Under the pieces are notes generated by a model. That model was not told where the DNA came from. It did no database searches and worked only from the letters and a program-made list of their open reading frames with translations. From the IMG/VR virus record IMGVR_UViG_3300034073_001507, positions 1 to 54,263 of that record: 54,263 nt of DNA, one strand, 5' to 3'. Shown here piece after piece: positions 22,318 through 31,408 of this stretch; position 1 is the first letter of the stretch, and each line of letters starts with the position of its first letter. This DNA is from a virus. The position numbers and the translations under genes are program-made.

Positions 22318-24845
22318 GTTCATTCTATACTAATGTTGCGCTCCAAGGAAAAAACATACTCTATCGAGGCGTCGAAAACGGCAAGCGTATCGCTCGTAAG
22401 ATAGAGTATTTTCCAACTTTCTACGTCCCTTCTAAAAACAAGTCTGAATACAAAACGCTCCATGGGCAATCTGTGGAGCCTATTCAGCCTGGCACTATAC
22501 CAGATTGCCGCGAGTTTCTTGAGAAATACAAGGATGTTGAAACTTTCCCAATCTATGGCAATAATCGTTATGAGTATGCATTTATCTCAGACGAGTTCCC
22601 TGATGATGTGATGTGGGATATTGACAATATTCGGATTGTCTATCTTGACATCGAGGTTACATCAGAAAATGGATTCCCAGACCCAAGAACTGCTGATCAA
22701 CCCGTCATCGCAGTCACGATGAAGGTCAAAGATAAAATTATCTCAATGGGTATTGGCAGTTTTAAAACTGACCGCGAAGATGTGAAGTATATCAAATGCG
22801 ATGATGAGATAACATTGCTGCGTAAGTTCATTGAAGAATGGACAATAATCTGGCCTGATGTAATTAGTGGTTGGAACGTAGGCTTCTTTGATATTCCATA
22901 TCTTGTTAATCGAATCAAGTCAGTGTTTGGTGAAGACGAAGCGCGAAAGCTGTCACCTTGGAAACGCATTCATGAGCGCAAAGCAGTCATCATGAATCGT
23001 GAGCAGTTCACATACGACATCATTGGCATTGCCACTCTTGATTATCTTGATCTTTACAAGAAGTATTCATACACACCACAAGAGTCATATCGACTTGATC
23101 ATGTAGCCAACTATGAAATAGGCGAGAAGAAACTAGATTACTCTGAGCATGAAACTCTTCATCAGTTGTATCTCAAAGACTTCCAAAAGTTTCTTGAGTA
23201 TAACATCAAAGACGTTGAGCTTGTTGAACGTCTGAATGACAAGGGTCGATTGATTGAACTTGCATTGACTCTGGCATACGATAACAAAGTTAATATTGAC
23301 GATGTGTTCACTCAGGTTCGAATGTGGGATACTATCATCTACAACCACCTAAAGAAAAATAAGATCGTTATTCCACAGATGAAGAATGGCGAGAAGTTTG
23401 CAGCATATGAAGGCGCATATGTTAAAGATCCACAAGTTGGTATGCACGATTGGGTTGTTTCATTTGACTTGAACTCGCTGTATCCTCACCTAATTATGCA
23501 GTATAACATTTCAATGGAAACATTGATTGAGCCAGATAATTACAGCCAAGAAATGTATAAGGTTGGTAAGCCTGGGGTTGAGAATCTACTCAATCAAAAG
23601 ACGAATTTAGATTTCCTCAAGCAACAAAATGCCACGATGACTCCCAACGGCCAGTTCTTTCGAACAGACAAACGTGGCCTGCTCTGCGAAATTATGTCAG
23701 ACATGTATGTTGATCGATCAAAGTACAAGAAGATGGCCAACGATGCCAAAAAGAAACTTGAGAAAGCCAAAGGTGATCCTAACCAAGAAGAATATCTTGA
23801 GAAAGAAATATCAAGATATAATAATCTACAGCTGGCCAAGAAAGTATCACTGAACTCAGCTTATGGTGCGCTAGGTAACAAATACTTTCGCTTCTTTGAT
23901 ATTCGAATCGCCGAAGCAATCACTCTTTCTGGCCAGCTTTCGATTCGCTGGATTGAAAATAAAATGAATGAGTGGCTCAATGATTTGCTCAAGACTAAGG
24001 GTGAGGATTATGTGATTGCATCAGATACAGATTCAATCTATCTACATCTTGGTCCACTTGTTAAGAAAGTTGGAATGCAAAAGAAACCTACTATCGATAT
24101 TGTTCGTTGGCTAGACAAAGCCTGTGAAGATAAAGTGCAAAAAACAATTGATGATTTCTATGGGCAACTTGCCGAATATGTTAATGCTTATGATCAGAAG
24201 ATGATTATGAAGCGAGAAGCTATTGCAGACAAAGCAATCTGGACTGCCAAGAAGCGATACATCCTCAATGTCTGGAACAACGAGGGTGTTGAATACAAAG
24301 AGCCAAAGTTGAAGATCATGGGCCTCGAAGCTGTTAAGTCTTCGACACCATCAGCCTGCCGAGTAAAGATTAAAGAAGCACTAAAGGTTATCATGGAGAA
24401 AACTGAAGATGACATGATTGAGTATATTGCGAAGTTCCGCGAGGAATTCCGAACACTCAAGATTGATCAGATCTCCTTTCCTCGCAGCGTGAACGGCCTT
24501 ACGAAATATCGCGATAAAGTTAACATGTTTAAATCAGCAACACCAATTCATGTTAAGGGCTCAATCATCTATAATGATCAACTGAAGAAACATGGACTGA
24601 CTAAAAGATATGAAGCAATCAAAGAGGGCGAAAAGATCAAGTTCTGTTATCTCAAGCAACCAAATCCATTCATGAATAATACCATTGCATTCATAAGCAT
24701 TGTGCCGCCAGAATTTGGTATTGATAAATACATTGACTATGATACGCAATTCGAGAAGTCATTCATTGAACCTCTCAAAATTGTTCTAGACTGCATTAAC
24801 TGGAAAACAGAAAAGATATCAACCCTCGAAGACTTCTTTGGATGA
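22314..24845 (+). CDS. 43: DNA polymerase (gp43, family B)
   Basis: 843-residue T4-type replicative polymerase. Exonuclease motifs: YLDIEVTSENGFPDP, SGWNVGFFDIPYL, YNIKDVELV. Polymerase motifs: A FDLNSLYPHLIMQYN, B KKVSLNSAYGALGN and C IASDTDSIY. It ends in EKISTLEDFFG (833-843), the position of the T4 tail that binds the sliding clamp; the same tail recurs on the dioxygenase and glycosyltransferase encoded at 1387 and 2748. T4 gp43 is 898 residues. Unlike T4, it is separated from regA by about 14 kb. Confidence 0.97.
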   Translation: MSSFYTNVALQGKNILYRGVENGKRIARKIEYFPTFYVPSKNKSEYKTLHGQSVEPIQPGTIPDCREFLEKYKDVETFPIYGNNRYEYAFISDEFPDDVMWDIDNIRIVYLDIEVTSENGFPDPRTADQPVIAVTMKVKDKIISMGIGSFKTDREDVKYIKCDDEITLLRKFIEEWTIIWPDVISGWNVGFFDIPYLVNRIKSVFGEDEARKLSPWKRIHERKAVIMNREQFTYDIIGIATLDYLDLYKKYSYTPQESYRLDHVANYEIGEKKLDYSEHETLHQLYLKDFQKFLEYNIKDVELVERLNDKGRLIELALTLAYDNKVNIDDVFTQVRMWDTIIYNHLKKNKIVIPQMKNGEKFAAYEGAYVKDPQVGMHDWVVSFDLNSLYPHLIMQYNISMETLIEPDNYSQEMYKVGKPGVENLLNQKTNLDFLKQQNATMTPNGQFFRTDKRGLLCEIMSDMYVDRSKYKKMANDAKKKLEKAKGDPNQEEYLEKEISRYNNLQLAKKVSLNSAYGALGNKYFRFFDIRIAEAITLSGQLSIRWIENKMNEWLNDLLKTKGEDYVIASDTDSIYLHLGPLVKKVGMQKKPTIDIVRWLDKACEDKVQKTIDDFYGQLAEYVNAYDQKMIMKREAIADKAIWTAKKRYILNVWNNEGVEYKEPKLKIMGLEAVKSSTPSACRVKIKEALKVIMEKTEDDMIEYIAKFREEFRTLKIDQISFPRSVNGLTKYRDKVNMFKSATPIHVKGSIIYNDQLKKHGLTKRYEAIKEGEKIKFCYLKQPNPFMNNTIAFISIVPPEFGIDKYIDYDTQFEKSFIEPLKIVLDCINWKTEKISTLEDFFG

Positions 24846-25735
24846 TAACAGCCCTAGCATTCCTATCAGGATTTCTATTATCAATCGCTGCTGCTTACTA
24901 TTCAATCATTGGACTTATAGCGATATTCCCAGGAGCAACGTTTGCTGTTGCTGCCATGGGATCAACACTTGAGTTTGCCAAACTTGTAGCTGTATCTTGG
25001 CTATACAGAAACTGGGATATTGCACCCAGATTCCTCAAGTCATATCTGATGATTGCCATCTTGCTATTGATGTTCATTACATCGATGGGCGTGTTTGGGT
25101 TTCTATCTAGAGCGCATCTTGAACACTCACTAACTTCTGGTGCTGATGTTGATTATCAAATACAAACGTTGACTCAGAAGATCGAAGCCAAACAAAGATT
25201 GATTGCTTCAATTGACAAACAGATACTTGCCCTAGATGAAACCTATGCTCGTTATGTTGAACTCGGCAGCTTAACAAAAGGTCTTGAGCAAAAAGGCAAT
25301 ATTGATAAGCAGCGAAATGAACTTGAAGATAGACGTCAGTCTGTTGAAACTGAGGTATTGGCACTCAGAGAAAACGTCAACAAACTTAATGTTACTGTGA
25401 AAAAACAAGAAGTCGAAGTAGGCCCACTAAAATATATTGCGGAGTTAATCTATGAAGACGGAGCACAAGATCATTTTGACAAAGCTGTGCGCTTTGTCAT
25501 CATTTTGCTTATTGTTGTATTTGATCCACTTGCTGTGATGCTTTTGATAGCAGGAAACGTATCGTTAGCAGATAAACCAAAAGAAATAGTTGTTATTGCT
25601 CCTAAAAGGAAGTATAATAGAAAGAAACCTGAACCAGAGGCATTTGATATTGGAAAAGAAATGAAACAAGAGACTGAGTTTGGAGTTAAGAAATTTTGGC
25701 ATCAAATCGTAAAAGAGGGTGATCGTAATGAGTAA
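24842..25735 (+). CDS. Polytopic membrane protein with coiled coil
   Basis: 297 residues. Hydrophobic segments at about 3-25, 29-55 and 68-92, then a long charged coiled coil (about 100-195, with IQTLTQKIEAKQRLIASIDK), another membrane segment at about 213-237, and a basic cytoplasmic-looking tail (KRKYNRKKPEP). It starts inside the polymerase stop (ATGA) and overlaps uvsX, so it is embedded in the replication operon. It could anchor replication factors to the membrane or sense envelope state. No homologous function is known to me. Confidence 0.75.
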   Translation: MITALAFLSGFLLSIAAAYYSIIGLIAIFPGATFAVAAMGSTLEFAKLVAVSWLYRNWDIAPRFLKSYLMIAILLLMFITSMGVFGFLSRAHLEHSLTSGADVDYQIQTLTQKIEAKQRLIASIDKQILALDETYARYVELGSLTKGLEQKGNIDKQRNELEDRRQSVETEVLALRENVNKLNVTVKKQEVEVGPLKYIAELIYEDGAQDHFDKAVRFVIILLIVVFDPLAVMLLIAGNVSLADKPKEIVVIAPKRKYNRKKPEPEAFDIGKEMKQETEFGVKKFWHQIVKEGDRNE

Positions 25736-26765
25736 TCTATTTAAATCTTTGTTGAAAGAAGCTGGTAACGAATTTGCCAGCGCTGTTGAAGAAGGTACTG
25801 ATGCAGATGTGAGTGGCTATGTCGACACTGGCAGCTATTCATTGAATGCATTGCTATCAGGATCAATCCATGGTGGGATGCCTAACAACAAAGTAACTGC
25901 ACTTGCTGGTGAACCTTCGACTGGTAAAACTTTTTATGCATTGAACATCGCCAAACAATTCCTCAATGATAATCCAGAAGGTGGTGTGTTCTACTTTGAG
26001 TCAGAGTCTGCTATTACCAAACAGATGATGGAAGATCGTGGTATTGATACTGCTCGAATCTTCTTGTTGCCAGTAACAACTATTCAAGAGTTTCGTACTC
26101 AGGCAGTTCGTATCCTTGACAAATATCTGGAAGAAAAAGAATCTGATCGTAAGCCCATCATGATGGTGCTTGATTCACTTGGTATGCTGTCGACCCAAAA
26201 AGAAGTTAATGATATTGCCGACGGCAAAGATACTCGCGATATGACTCGGGCGCAACTAGTTCGTGGCGCATTCCGAGTTCTTACGCTGAAACTTGGTCGA
26301 GCCAAAGTTCCAATGATCATCACAAACCATGTGTATGATGTTGTTGGTTCCTATATCCCAACCAAAAAGATGGGTGGTGGCGACGGTCTTACCTATGCTG
26401 CTTCGACGATTATCTTCCTCAGCAAGAAAAAAGAAAAGCAAGGTGATGCACATGTTGGTAACATTATTACCGCCAAGCTAAACAAGTCTCGAATGACGAT
26501 TGAGAACAAGAAAGTAGAAACGCTGCTATACTTCGATCGCGGCCTTGATAAACACTATGGCCTTCTTGATTTTGCCGAAGCTGCTGGTCTGGTCAAGAAA
26601 GTTGCAAACAAGTATGAGTTCCCTGATGGAACTAAAGCGTTTGAAAATGCAATCATCAAGAACCCAACTAAGTATTTCTCTGATGATATGCTAACAAAAA
26701 TCGATGACTACTGCCAGAAGGAATTTCTATATGGTCAAGTTAATGCTCAAGTATCTGAAGAATAA
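25728..26765 (+). CDS. uvsX: UvsX RecA-like recombinase
   Basis: 345 residues from ATG 25728 (GAGGGTGA upstream). Walker A GEPSTGKTF (61-69), Walker B MMVLDSLGML, IITNHVYD (L2-side motif) and the N-terminal GYVDTGSYSLNALLSGSIHGG are typical of T4 UvsX. It drives strand exchange in recombination-dependent replication and repair. Located just upstream of helicase gene 41. Confidence 0.96.
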   Translation: MSNLFKSLLKEAGNEFASAVEEGTDADVSGYVDTGSYSLNALLSGSIHGGMPNNKVTALAGEPSTGKTFYALNIAKQFLNDNPEGGVFYFESESAITKQMMEDRGIDTARIFLLPVTTIQEFRTQAVRILDKYLEEKESDRKPIMMVLDSLGMLSTQKEVNDIADGKDTRDMTRAQLVRGAFRVLTLKLGRAKVPMIITNHVYDVVGSYIPTKKMGGGDGLTYAASTIIFLSKKKEKQGDAHVGNIITAKLNKSRMTIENKKVETLLYFDRGLDKHYGLLDFAEAAGLVKKVANKYEFPDGTKAFENAIIKNPTKYFSDDMLTKIDDYCQKEFLYGQVNAQVSEE

Positions 26766-27288
26766 GAAAGCAACCTTTGATTTTTGGTTAGCTAAAAAGA
26801 CAATCAATCTTGATGAGCTGATCGAGGTTGTTGATTCTGACCAGCTTGGCATCAAAATCAAAAAAGGTAGATATGCTGGCGTTGTTTTCTCATATGATGA
26901 TATTAAAGTCAGAGAAGAAGAAGGGGCTGGCGGACTCCTTGATTTTCAGACAGTGATTGTTTCGGCACCAAGTCATCTCAAGAAAGACTTCATTAACGAA
27001 AAATCATTTGTCTCAATGGTCAACGATATACTAAGATTATTGCTGATTGAGTCGATCAAAATAGCGGAGAAGAAAAGTGAACAAAGAGGAACTATTGATC
27101 CTGACGAATCTGTTGAAGAACGAGAAGTACATGAGGAAAGTGCTTCCATTTCTGAAGAGCGAGTACCTGCGAGAAAGCGCAGAAAGAAAACTGTTCAAGG
27201 AGATACAGAACTACATTCAGAAGTACAACAACCCACCAAGCGTCGAAGCTCTAAGTCTAACGCTCCAAAACGTACAAAACCTGACTGA
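26731..27288 (+). CDS. Conserved uvsX-41 intergenic protein with overprinted basic tail
   Basis: 185 residues from ATG 26731 (AGAAGGAA upstream), overlapping the end of uvsX. Residues 1-116 look like an ordered domain (GIKIKKGRYAGVVFSYDDIKV, LLDFQTVIVSAPSHLKKDF). The last about 70 residues, read out of frame over the first 212 nt of gene 41, form a Glu- then Lys/Arg-rich tail (PARKRRKKTVQ). A protein of unknown role occupies this place in related phages. The tail may bind nucleic acid or may simply result from loss of an earlier stop. Confidence 0.6.
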   Translation: MVKLMLKYLKNKKATFDFWLAKKTINLDELIEVVDSDQLGIKIKKGRYAGVVFSYDDIKVREEEGAGGLLDFQTVIVSAPSHLKKDFINEKSFVSMVNDILRLLLIESIKIAEKKSEQRGTIDPDESVEEREVHEESASISEERVPARKRRKKTVQGDTELHSEVQQPTKRRSSKSNAPKRTKPD

Positions 27289-28453
27289 ACCAGAGTATAG
27301 GGCGTGTAATGAAATTCTCGATAAAATCAATAACGTTGAAGCTAGCCGAGATCTTCAGTGGGCTATCGATCAGACTGAAGCGTTCTGTCAAGAACGGGCC
27401 ATATACAATGCAATCATGGATTCAATCAGCATTCTGGACGGGAAGGAGGGAGGGAGACCTAAAGGATCTATCCCTGGACTCCTTAGTGACGCACTCAGTG
27501 TATCTTTCGAGCCTAGTGTTGGCCACGATTATATTGATGATTACAGCGATCGCTATGATTTTTACCATCGTGTGGAGAGCAGGATTCCTTTTGATCTCGA
27601 TTATTTTAACAAAATTACACGTGGTGGACTCCCAAGAAAATCGCTAAACATTGCAGCTGCTGGTGTTGGTGTTGGTAAGTCTCTGTTCATGTGTCATTAT
27701 GCAGCTTCGGTGTTGAATCGAAACCACAACGTTCTGTATATCACACTTGAGCTCGCCGAAGAAAAAGTTGCTGAGCGTATTGACGCCAACCTTCTCAACG
27801 TAACCATCGACGATCTGATGAAGATGCCGAAGGATATGTATGTGAAGCGGATGGAAAAACTCAAGGAGCGAGTCAAAGGTAAACTGATCATCAAAGAATA
27901 TCCAACTGCATCAGCTAATGCCAATCACTTTAGGGCGTTGCTGCAGGAACTAAATCTAAAGAAGAATTTCAAGCCTGATGTTATTATCATCGATTATCTT
28001 AATATCTGTGCTTCTGCTCGGGTCAAGCCTGGATCTAACGTCAATACCTATGTGTATGTCAAAGCTATAGCTGAAGAACTGCGAGGGCTAGCGGTTGAGT
28101 TTGATGTTCCGATTCTGTCAGCCACTCAGGTAACTCGATCGGGATATACTTCCTCTGATCCTGGCCTTGAAGATACTGCCGAGTCATTTGGTCTTCCTGC
28201 AACTGCTGATATGATGTTTGCATTGGTATCAACCGAAGAGCTTGATAATCTAAATCAGATACTTGTTAAGCAGCTCAAGAACCGATATAACGATCCAACG
28301 CTAAATAAGAGGTTCACTGTCGGTATCGATCGGGCAAAGATGAAGTTATATGATCTCGAGCAGTCAGCCCAGAAAGATATAGCAGATTCAGGCCAAAAGA
28401 ACGAACCCATTGATATGGGCAAATACAGTAAGTTTAGAGGGTTGAAAGTGTAA
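27077..28453 (+). CDS. 41: Replicative DNA helicase (gp41)
   Basis: 458-residue DnaB-type helicase close to T4 gp41 (475). N-terminal domain matches T4 (VLPFLKSEYL, PSVEALSLTLQN). Walker A GVGVGKS (196-202), DVIIIDYLNICAS (Walker B), and SFGLPATADMMFALV follow. It unwinds the fork and stimulates primase gp61. Start GTG 27077 lies inside the preceding gene; the conserved N-terminus leaves no alternative start, so the out-of-frame overlap is real. Confidence 0.96.
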   Translation: MNKEELLILTNLLKNEKYMRKVLPFLKSEYLRESAERKLFKEIQNYIQKYNNPPSVEALSLTLQNVQNLTEPEYRACNEILDKINNVEASRDLQWAIDQTEAFCQERAIYNAIMDSISILDGKEGGRPKGSIPGLLSDALSVSFEPSVGHDYIDDYSDRYDFYHRVESRIPFDLDYFNKITRGGLPRKSLNIAAAGVGVGKSLFMCHYAASVLNRNHNVLYITLELAEEKVAERIDANLLNVTIDDLMKMPKDMYVKRMEKLKERVKGKLIIKEYPTASANANHFRALLQELNLKKNFKPDVIIIDYLNICASARVKPGSNVNTYVYVKAIAEELRGLAVEFDVPILSATQVTRSGYTSSDPGLEDTAESFGLPATADMMFALVSTEELDNLNQILVKQLKNRYNDPTLNKRFTVGIDRAKMKLYDLEQSAQKDIADSGQKNEPIDMGKYSKFRGLKV

Positions 28454-29418
28454 TGGTTAAACTAAAACCATCAGATTTACAATTAACAGGTAGATATAGA
28501 TCTATTTCTGATCATGAGAAGTTACTTAAATCAAAAATAAACAGTCTAACTAATAAATTAGTGAAATCGGTTTGTCTTGATATTCTAGATTCTCCGCCTG
28601 GCGCTAAGATTAATATTGTTGGCTTGAAGCAACCAGATATTAATGAGATAAAAAATTATTTTGCAGAAGTTGCTGCTCCGATATTGGTTAAAAATAATAA
28701 TCTAATCACAGGAATTTCAAAGACATCTAAAGTCTTTTATTCTGATTCCGATACTGAACGTTTATACGATTTCAAATTATTGCATAATAATAAAGAAATA
28801 TTAGTTTCTAATAAACAGCTTAAAGGCGGAACTAATACTCTGAAGCCTGGAGATGTTATAAGATTAGTCGATTCCGATTCAGATTTGACTAAGAAATGGA
28901 AAAAAACAAAATATTACAACATATTCAAAATATTGGATGATAATAACGTCATATCAGGTCCAATGAAAGCTATTTCTGAAGAATATCCAAACAAACATCC
29001 AATAAAAAAACTAGACTATACAAGAATCCTTGAGAAGATGGACAAAAATGAAGTTATGATCCAACCAAAAGAAATACCAGAACCTCTAATGAGATTAATA
29101 AAAGCAGATCCAATCGCATACGCCCACTATGTTAAAAATGGGGCGGCAGCAGGAACTATGTTAAACTTCTTGTTTGAAAAGTCTTTAGTTGAAGAATCTA
29201 AAAAAGACGGTAAGTATCATGAACTATTCGTAGATGTAACTTCTGGTAATGTTCAATTTTTTAAGTTTGATATTAGCAATAAAGGAATCCTGCAATATGG
29301 AATATCAGATCCAAAAGAATCAACAAAAAAAGCAATTTTGAGATCGAAGCAAGGAGTAGAAAGAAGAAGTTCCAGCAGCGGAAGATTGAAATTAGATAAA
29401 TTAGGATTTCAACCATAG
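28453..29418 (+). CDS. AT-rich insert, unknown function
   Basis: 321 residues, Lys/Asn/Ile-rich, starting in the stop of gene 41 (TAATG). Segments such as LYDFKLLHNNKEILVSNKQ have a D-x-K/E-x-x-x-K look that could belong to a PD-(D/E)xK nuclease, but I cannot confirm the motif. The third position is much AT-richer than in gene 41, which suggests separate acquisition. Confidence 0.55.
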   Translation: MVKLKPSDLQLTGRYRSISDHEKLLKSKINSLTNKLVKSVCLDILDSPPGAKINIVGLKQPDINEIKNYFAEVAAPILVKNNNLITGISKTSKVFYSDSDTERLYDFKLLHNNKEILVSNKQLKGGTNTLKPGDVIRLVDSDSDLTKKWKKTKYYNIFKILDDNNVISGPMKAISEEYPNKHPIKKLDYTRILEKMDKNEVMIQPKEIPEPLMRLIKADPIAYAHYVKNGAAAGTMLNFLFEKSLVEESKKDGKYHELFVDVTSGNVQFFKFDISNKGILQYGISDPKESTKKAILRSKQGVERRSSSSGRLKLDKLGFQP

Positions 29419-29425
29419 AGGTTTT

Positions 29426-30178
29426 ATGCTAAATCGTGATACGATTGATAAATTATTAGAAACAGAAATTTGTCATGAGCCTTTTGATCATTTGGTGATT
29501 GATGATTTCTTCGATCAAACGTATGCTGAACTTTTAACTACCGAATTCCCAGCATACGATAGTGAAGTTTGGTATACCTATGACAGTCCAATAGAAGTAA
29601 AGCGGACCTGTAATTCTTGGGATAGGTTTCCTCCTGCAACATATCGAGCATTCTGGGCTTTATGCTCTAGAGAGTTTAATAGCGTTCTCGAAAAACGATT
29701 CGATCTAACCCTTCGAGCTGACTATGGTCTCAACGGTGGCGGTTGGCATATGCATGGTAAAGGTGGGAAGCTGAATATCCATCAAGACTATAGCATCCAC
29801 CCAAAAATTCCATACGAACGCAAACTAAACATAATTATCCATCTATCGCAAAACTGGAAGCCAGAATGGGGCGGTGGTATTGAGTTCTGGTCGCACAATG
29901 AGGAAACGAATAAACCAAAAGAAATGGTTAAGAAGTATGATTTGAAGTTTAATCGAGCTGTGATATTCGATACTACCCAACACTCATGGCATGGTTTACC
30001 AGAACCTTTGAAGTGCCCCGAAGATCATTTTCGCAAGACTCTGGCTATCTATTATGTCCAGAGTCCATCTGAAACCGTTTGTGATCGATTCAGAGCTCTC
30101 TTTGTTCCTACTAAAGAACAAGAAAATGATGCATCAGTTCTTGATCTAATTGAGAAACGTAAATCAATCAAACGTTAA
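29426..30178 (+). CDS. 2OG-Fe(II) oxygenase (prolyl-hydroxylase type)
   Basis: 250 residues. Metal triad H119-x-D121 (LNIHQDYS) and the distal His of QHSWHGLP (H189), with R-K-TLAIYY as the 2-oxoglutarate-binding segment. The LNIIIHLSQNWKPEWGGGIEFW strand pair is typical of the P4H-like group. It may hydroxylate a protein or sugar. It ends just before a late promoter and begins with GAGGTTTT as RBS. Confidence 0.85.
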   Translation: MLNRDTIDKLLETEICHEPFDHLVIDDFFDQTYAELLTTEFPAYDSEVWYTYDSPIEVKRTCNSWDRFPPATYRAFWALCSREFNSVLEKRFDLTLRADYGLNGGGWHMHGKGGKLNIHQDYSIHPKIPYERKLNIIIHLSQNWKPEWGGGIEFWSHNEETNKPKEMVKKYDLKFNRAVIFDTTQHSWHGLPEPLKCPEDHFRKTLAIYYVQSPSETVCDRFRALFVPTKEQENDASVLDLIEKRKSIKR

Positions 30179-30183
30179 ACTTA

Positions 30184-30191
30184 TATAAATA
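30184..30191 (+). promoter_or_regulatory. T4-type late promoter (ligase-like gene)
   Basis: Exact TATAAATA 30 nt before the ATG at 30221. With T4 spacing the transcript starts at G30197. It drives the predicted virion-associated block that begins at 30221. Confidence 0.85.
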
Positions 30192-30215
30192 CCCTAGAAA
30201 TATATCCCATAGGGT
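30191..30215 (+). promoter_or_regulatory. Hairpin covering the ribosome-binding site
   Basis: ACCCTA (30191-30196) can pair with TAGGGT (30210-30215), which contains most of the SD-like AGGGTGG (30211-30217). The 5' arm ends exactly before the predicted late start at 30197, so only read-through RNA could form the stem. Confidence 0.6.
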
Positions 30216-30220
30216 GGATA

Positions 30221-31408
30221 ATGCTAGGATTTTTACAGTACATTTCCGAATCATTGGCTACTGAAAAGCTCAAACACCTTGAGCATGCCGAAGACCATGT
30301 AATTAATGCAGGCAAAGAAGGGTTTAGTCATGCGATTAAAACCCTCGAAGGCACACACAAAGCCCTCTCTGGTAAGAAGTCATCTGTTAAGATAACAACA
30401 AAATACGACGGAGCACCATCCATTGTATTTGGAACTAATCCAGCCAATGGCAAGTTCTTCGTCGCTTCCAAGTCTGCCTTTAACAAGAACCCCAAGCTAA
30501 ACTACACCAAAGCTGATATTGAAAAGAACCATGGCCATGCTCCTGGTCTAGTTAGCAAACTCTCCCAAGCTCTTGAGCATCTACCCAAGGTAACTCCAAA
30601 GGGTAAAGTGTATCAGGGCGATATGATGTATACCAAGGATGATGTTGAAGAGCGAGAAGGTAAATATCATTTCAAGCCCAACACCATAACCTATTCGACG
30701 CCCAAAGACTCAGCCGAAGGTAAGAAGATAAAGAACGCCAAGGTTGGTGTTGCAGTCCACACAGAGTATAAGGGCAAAGACCTAGAGAGCATGAAAGCCC
30801 AGTTTGCCCCTGGAACCTCAGCGTTTAAAGGCCATAAAGACGTCCATGTTATTGACGTTGCTATGGATAACAATCCAGAGTATGGCGATGAAGCTAAGTC
30901 AAAGTTTAAAGCGCATCTAGATCAGGCTAAGAAACTAAACCAAGGTCATGACTATTCTCACGTTACTCCTCATCTACCGCATGTTAAGACCTATATCAAT
31001 AGCCTTGTGACTTCTAACGAAAAGCCAAGTTATGAGGGATTCAAGGCACATGTGCAGTCGAAGATGTCAGCTGCTGAAGGTAAACTAAAGTCTGAGAAAG
31101 GTAAGGCCAAGGCAGCTGGCGAAACACAAAGCGCACTTAGCCATATCGCTGACAATAAAGAAAACTTCAATCGTACCTTTGCAATCCACCATCATATTCA
31201 ACAGGCCAAACAAGAACTGGTCAAGAGCTTATCGTCAGGCAAAGGCGATAAGTTCGAACACAGTATTGATGGTCGTCCAACTGGTCCAGAGGGCCATGTA
31301 GCAGTTCTAAATAATATGCCGACTAAGTTAGTTGATCGTTCTCCATCTGGATTCGCAGCAGCTAATAGAGTCGGTGGTGGTATCAAAGCAATCAGAGCAA
31401 ACCAATAA
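30221..31408 (+). CDS. Ligase-like protein (DUF6267 type) with capsid-targeting N-terminus
   Basis: 395 residues. KYDGAPSIVFG (K61-x-D-G64) resembles the K-x-D-G nucleotidylation motif of ATP/NAD ligases and capping enzymes. KFFVASK, VYQGDMMYT (133-134 GD) and VGVAVHTEY could be later motifs. It looks like the phage family DUF6267, of unknown function. The N-terminus MLGFLQYISE-S resembles the T4 capsid-targeting peptide MKTYQEFIAE-A, with I-x-E before the cut, suggesting packaging in the head. It is expressed from the late promoter at 30184. Its stop overlaps the next start (TAATG). Confidence 0.7.
   Translation: MLGFLQYISESLATEKLKHLEHAEDHVINAGKEGFSHAIKTLEGTHKALSGKKSSVKITTKYDGAPSIVFGTNPANGKFFVASKSAFNKNPKLNYTKADIEKNHGHAPGLVSKLSQALEHLPKVTPKGKVYQGDMMYTKDDVEEREGKYHFKPNTITYSTPKDSAEGKKIKNAKVGVAVHTEYKGKDLESMKAQFAPGTSAFKGHKDVHVIDVAMDNNPEYGDEAKSKFKAHLDQAKKLNQGHDYSHVTPHLPHVKTYINSLVTSNEKPSYEGFKAHVQSKMSAAEGKLKSEKGKAKAAGETQSALSHIADNKENFNRTFAIHHHIQQAKQELVKSLSSGKGDKFEHSIDGRPTGPEGHVAVLNNMPTKLVDRSPSGFAAANRVGGGIKAIRANQ

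Noticed and set aside
24724-24731. GATAAATA as a late promoter within the polymerase gene
   Set aside because: One mismatch and position within a conserved coding region; no late gene follows directly. Similar near matches at 38336 and 50750 were also not listed.
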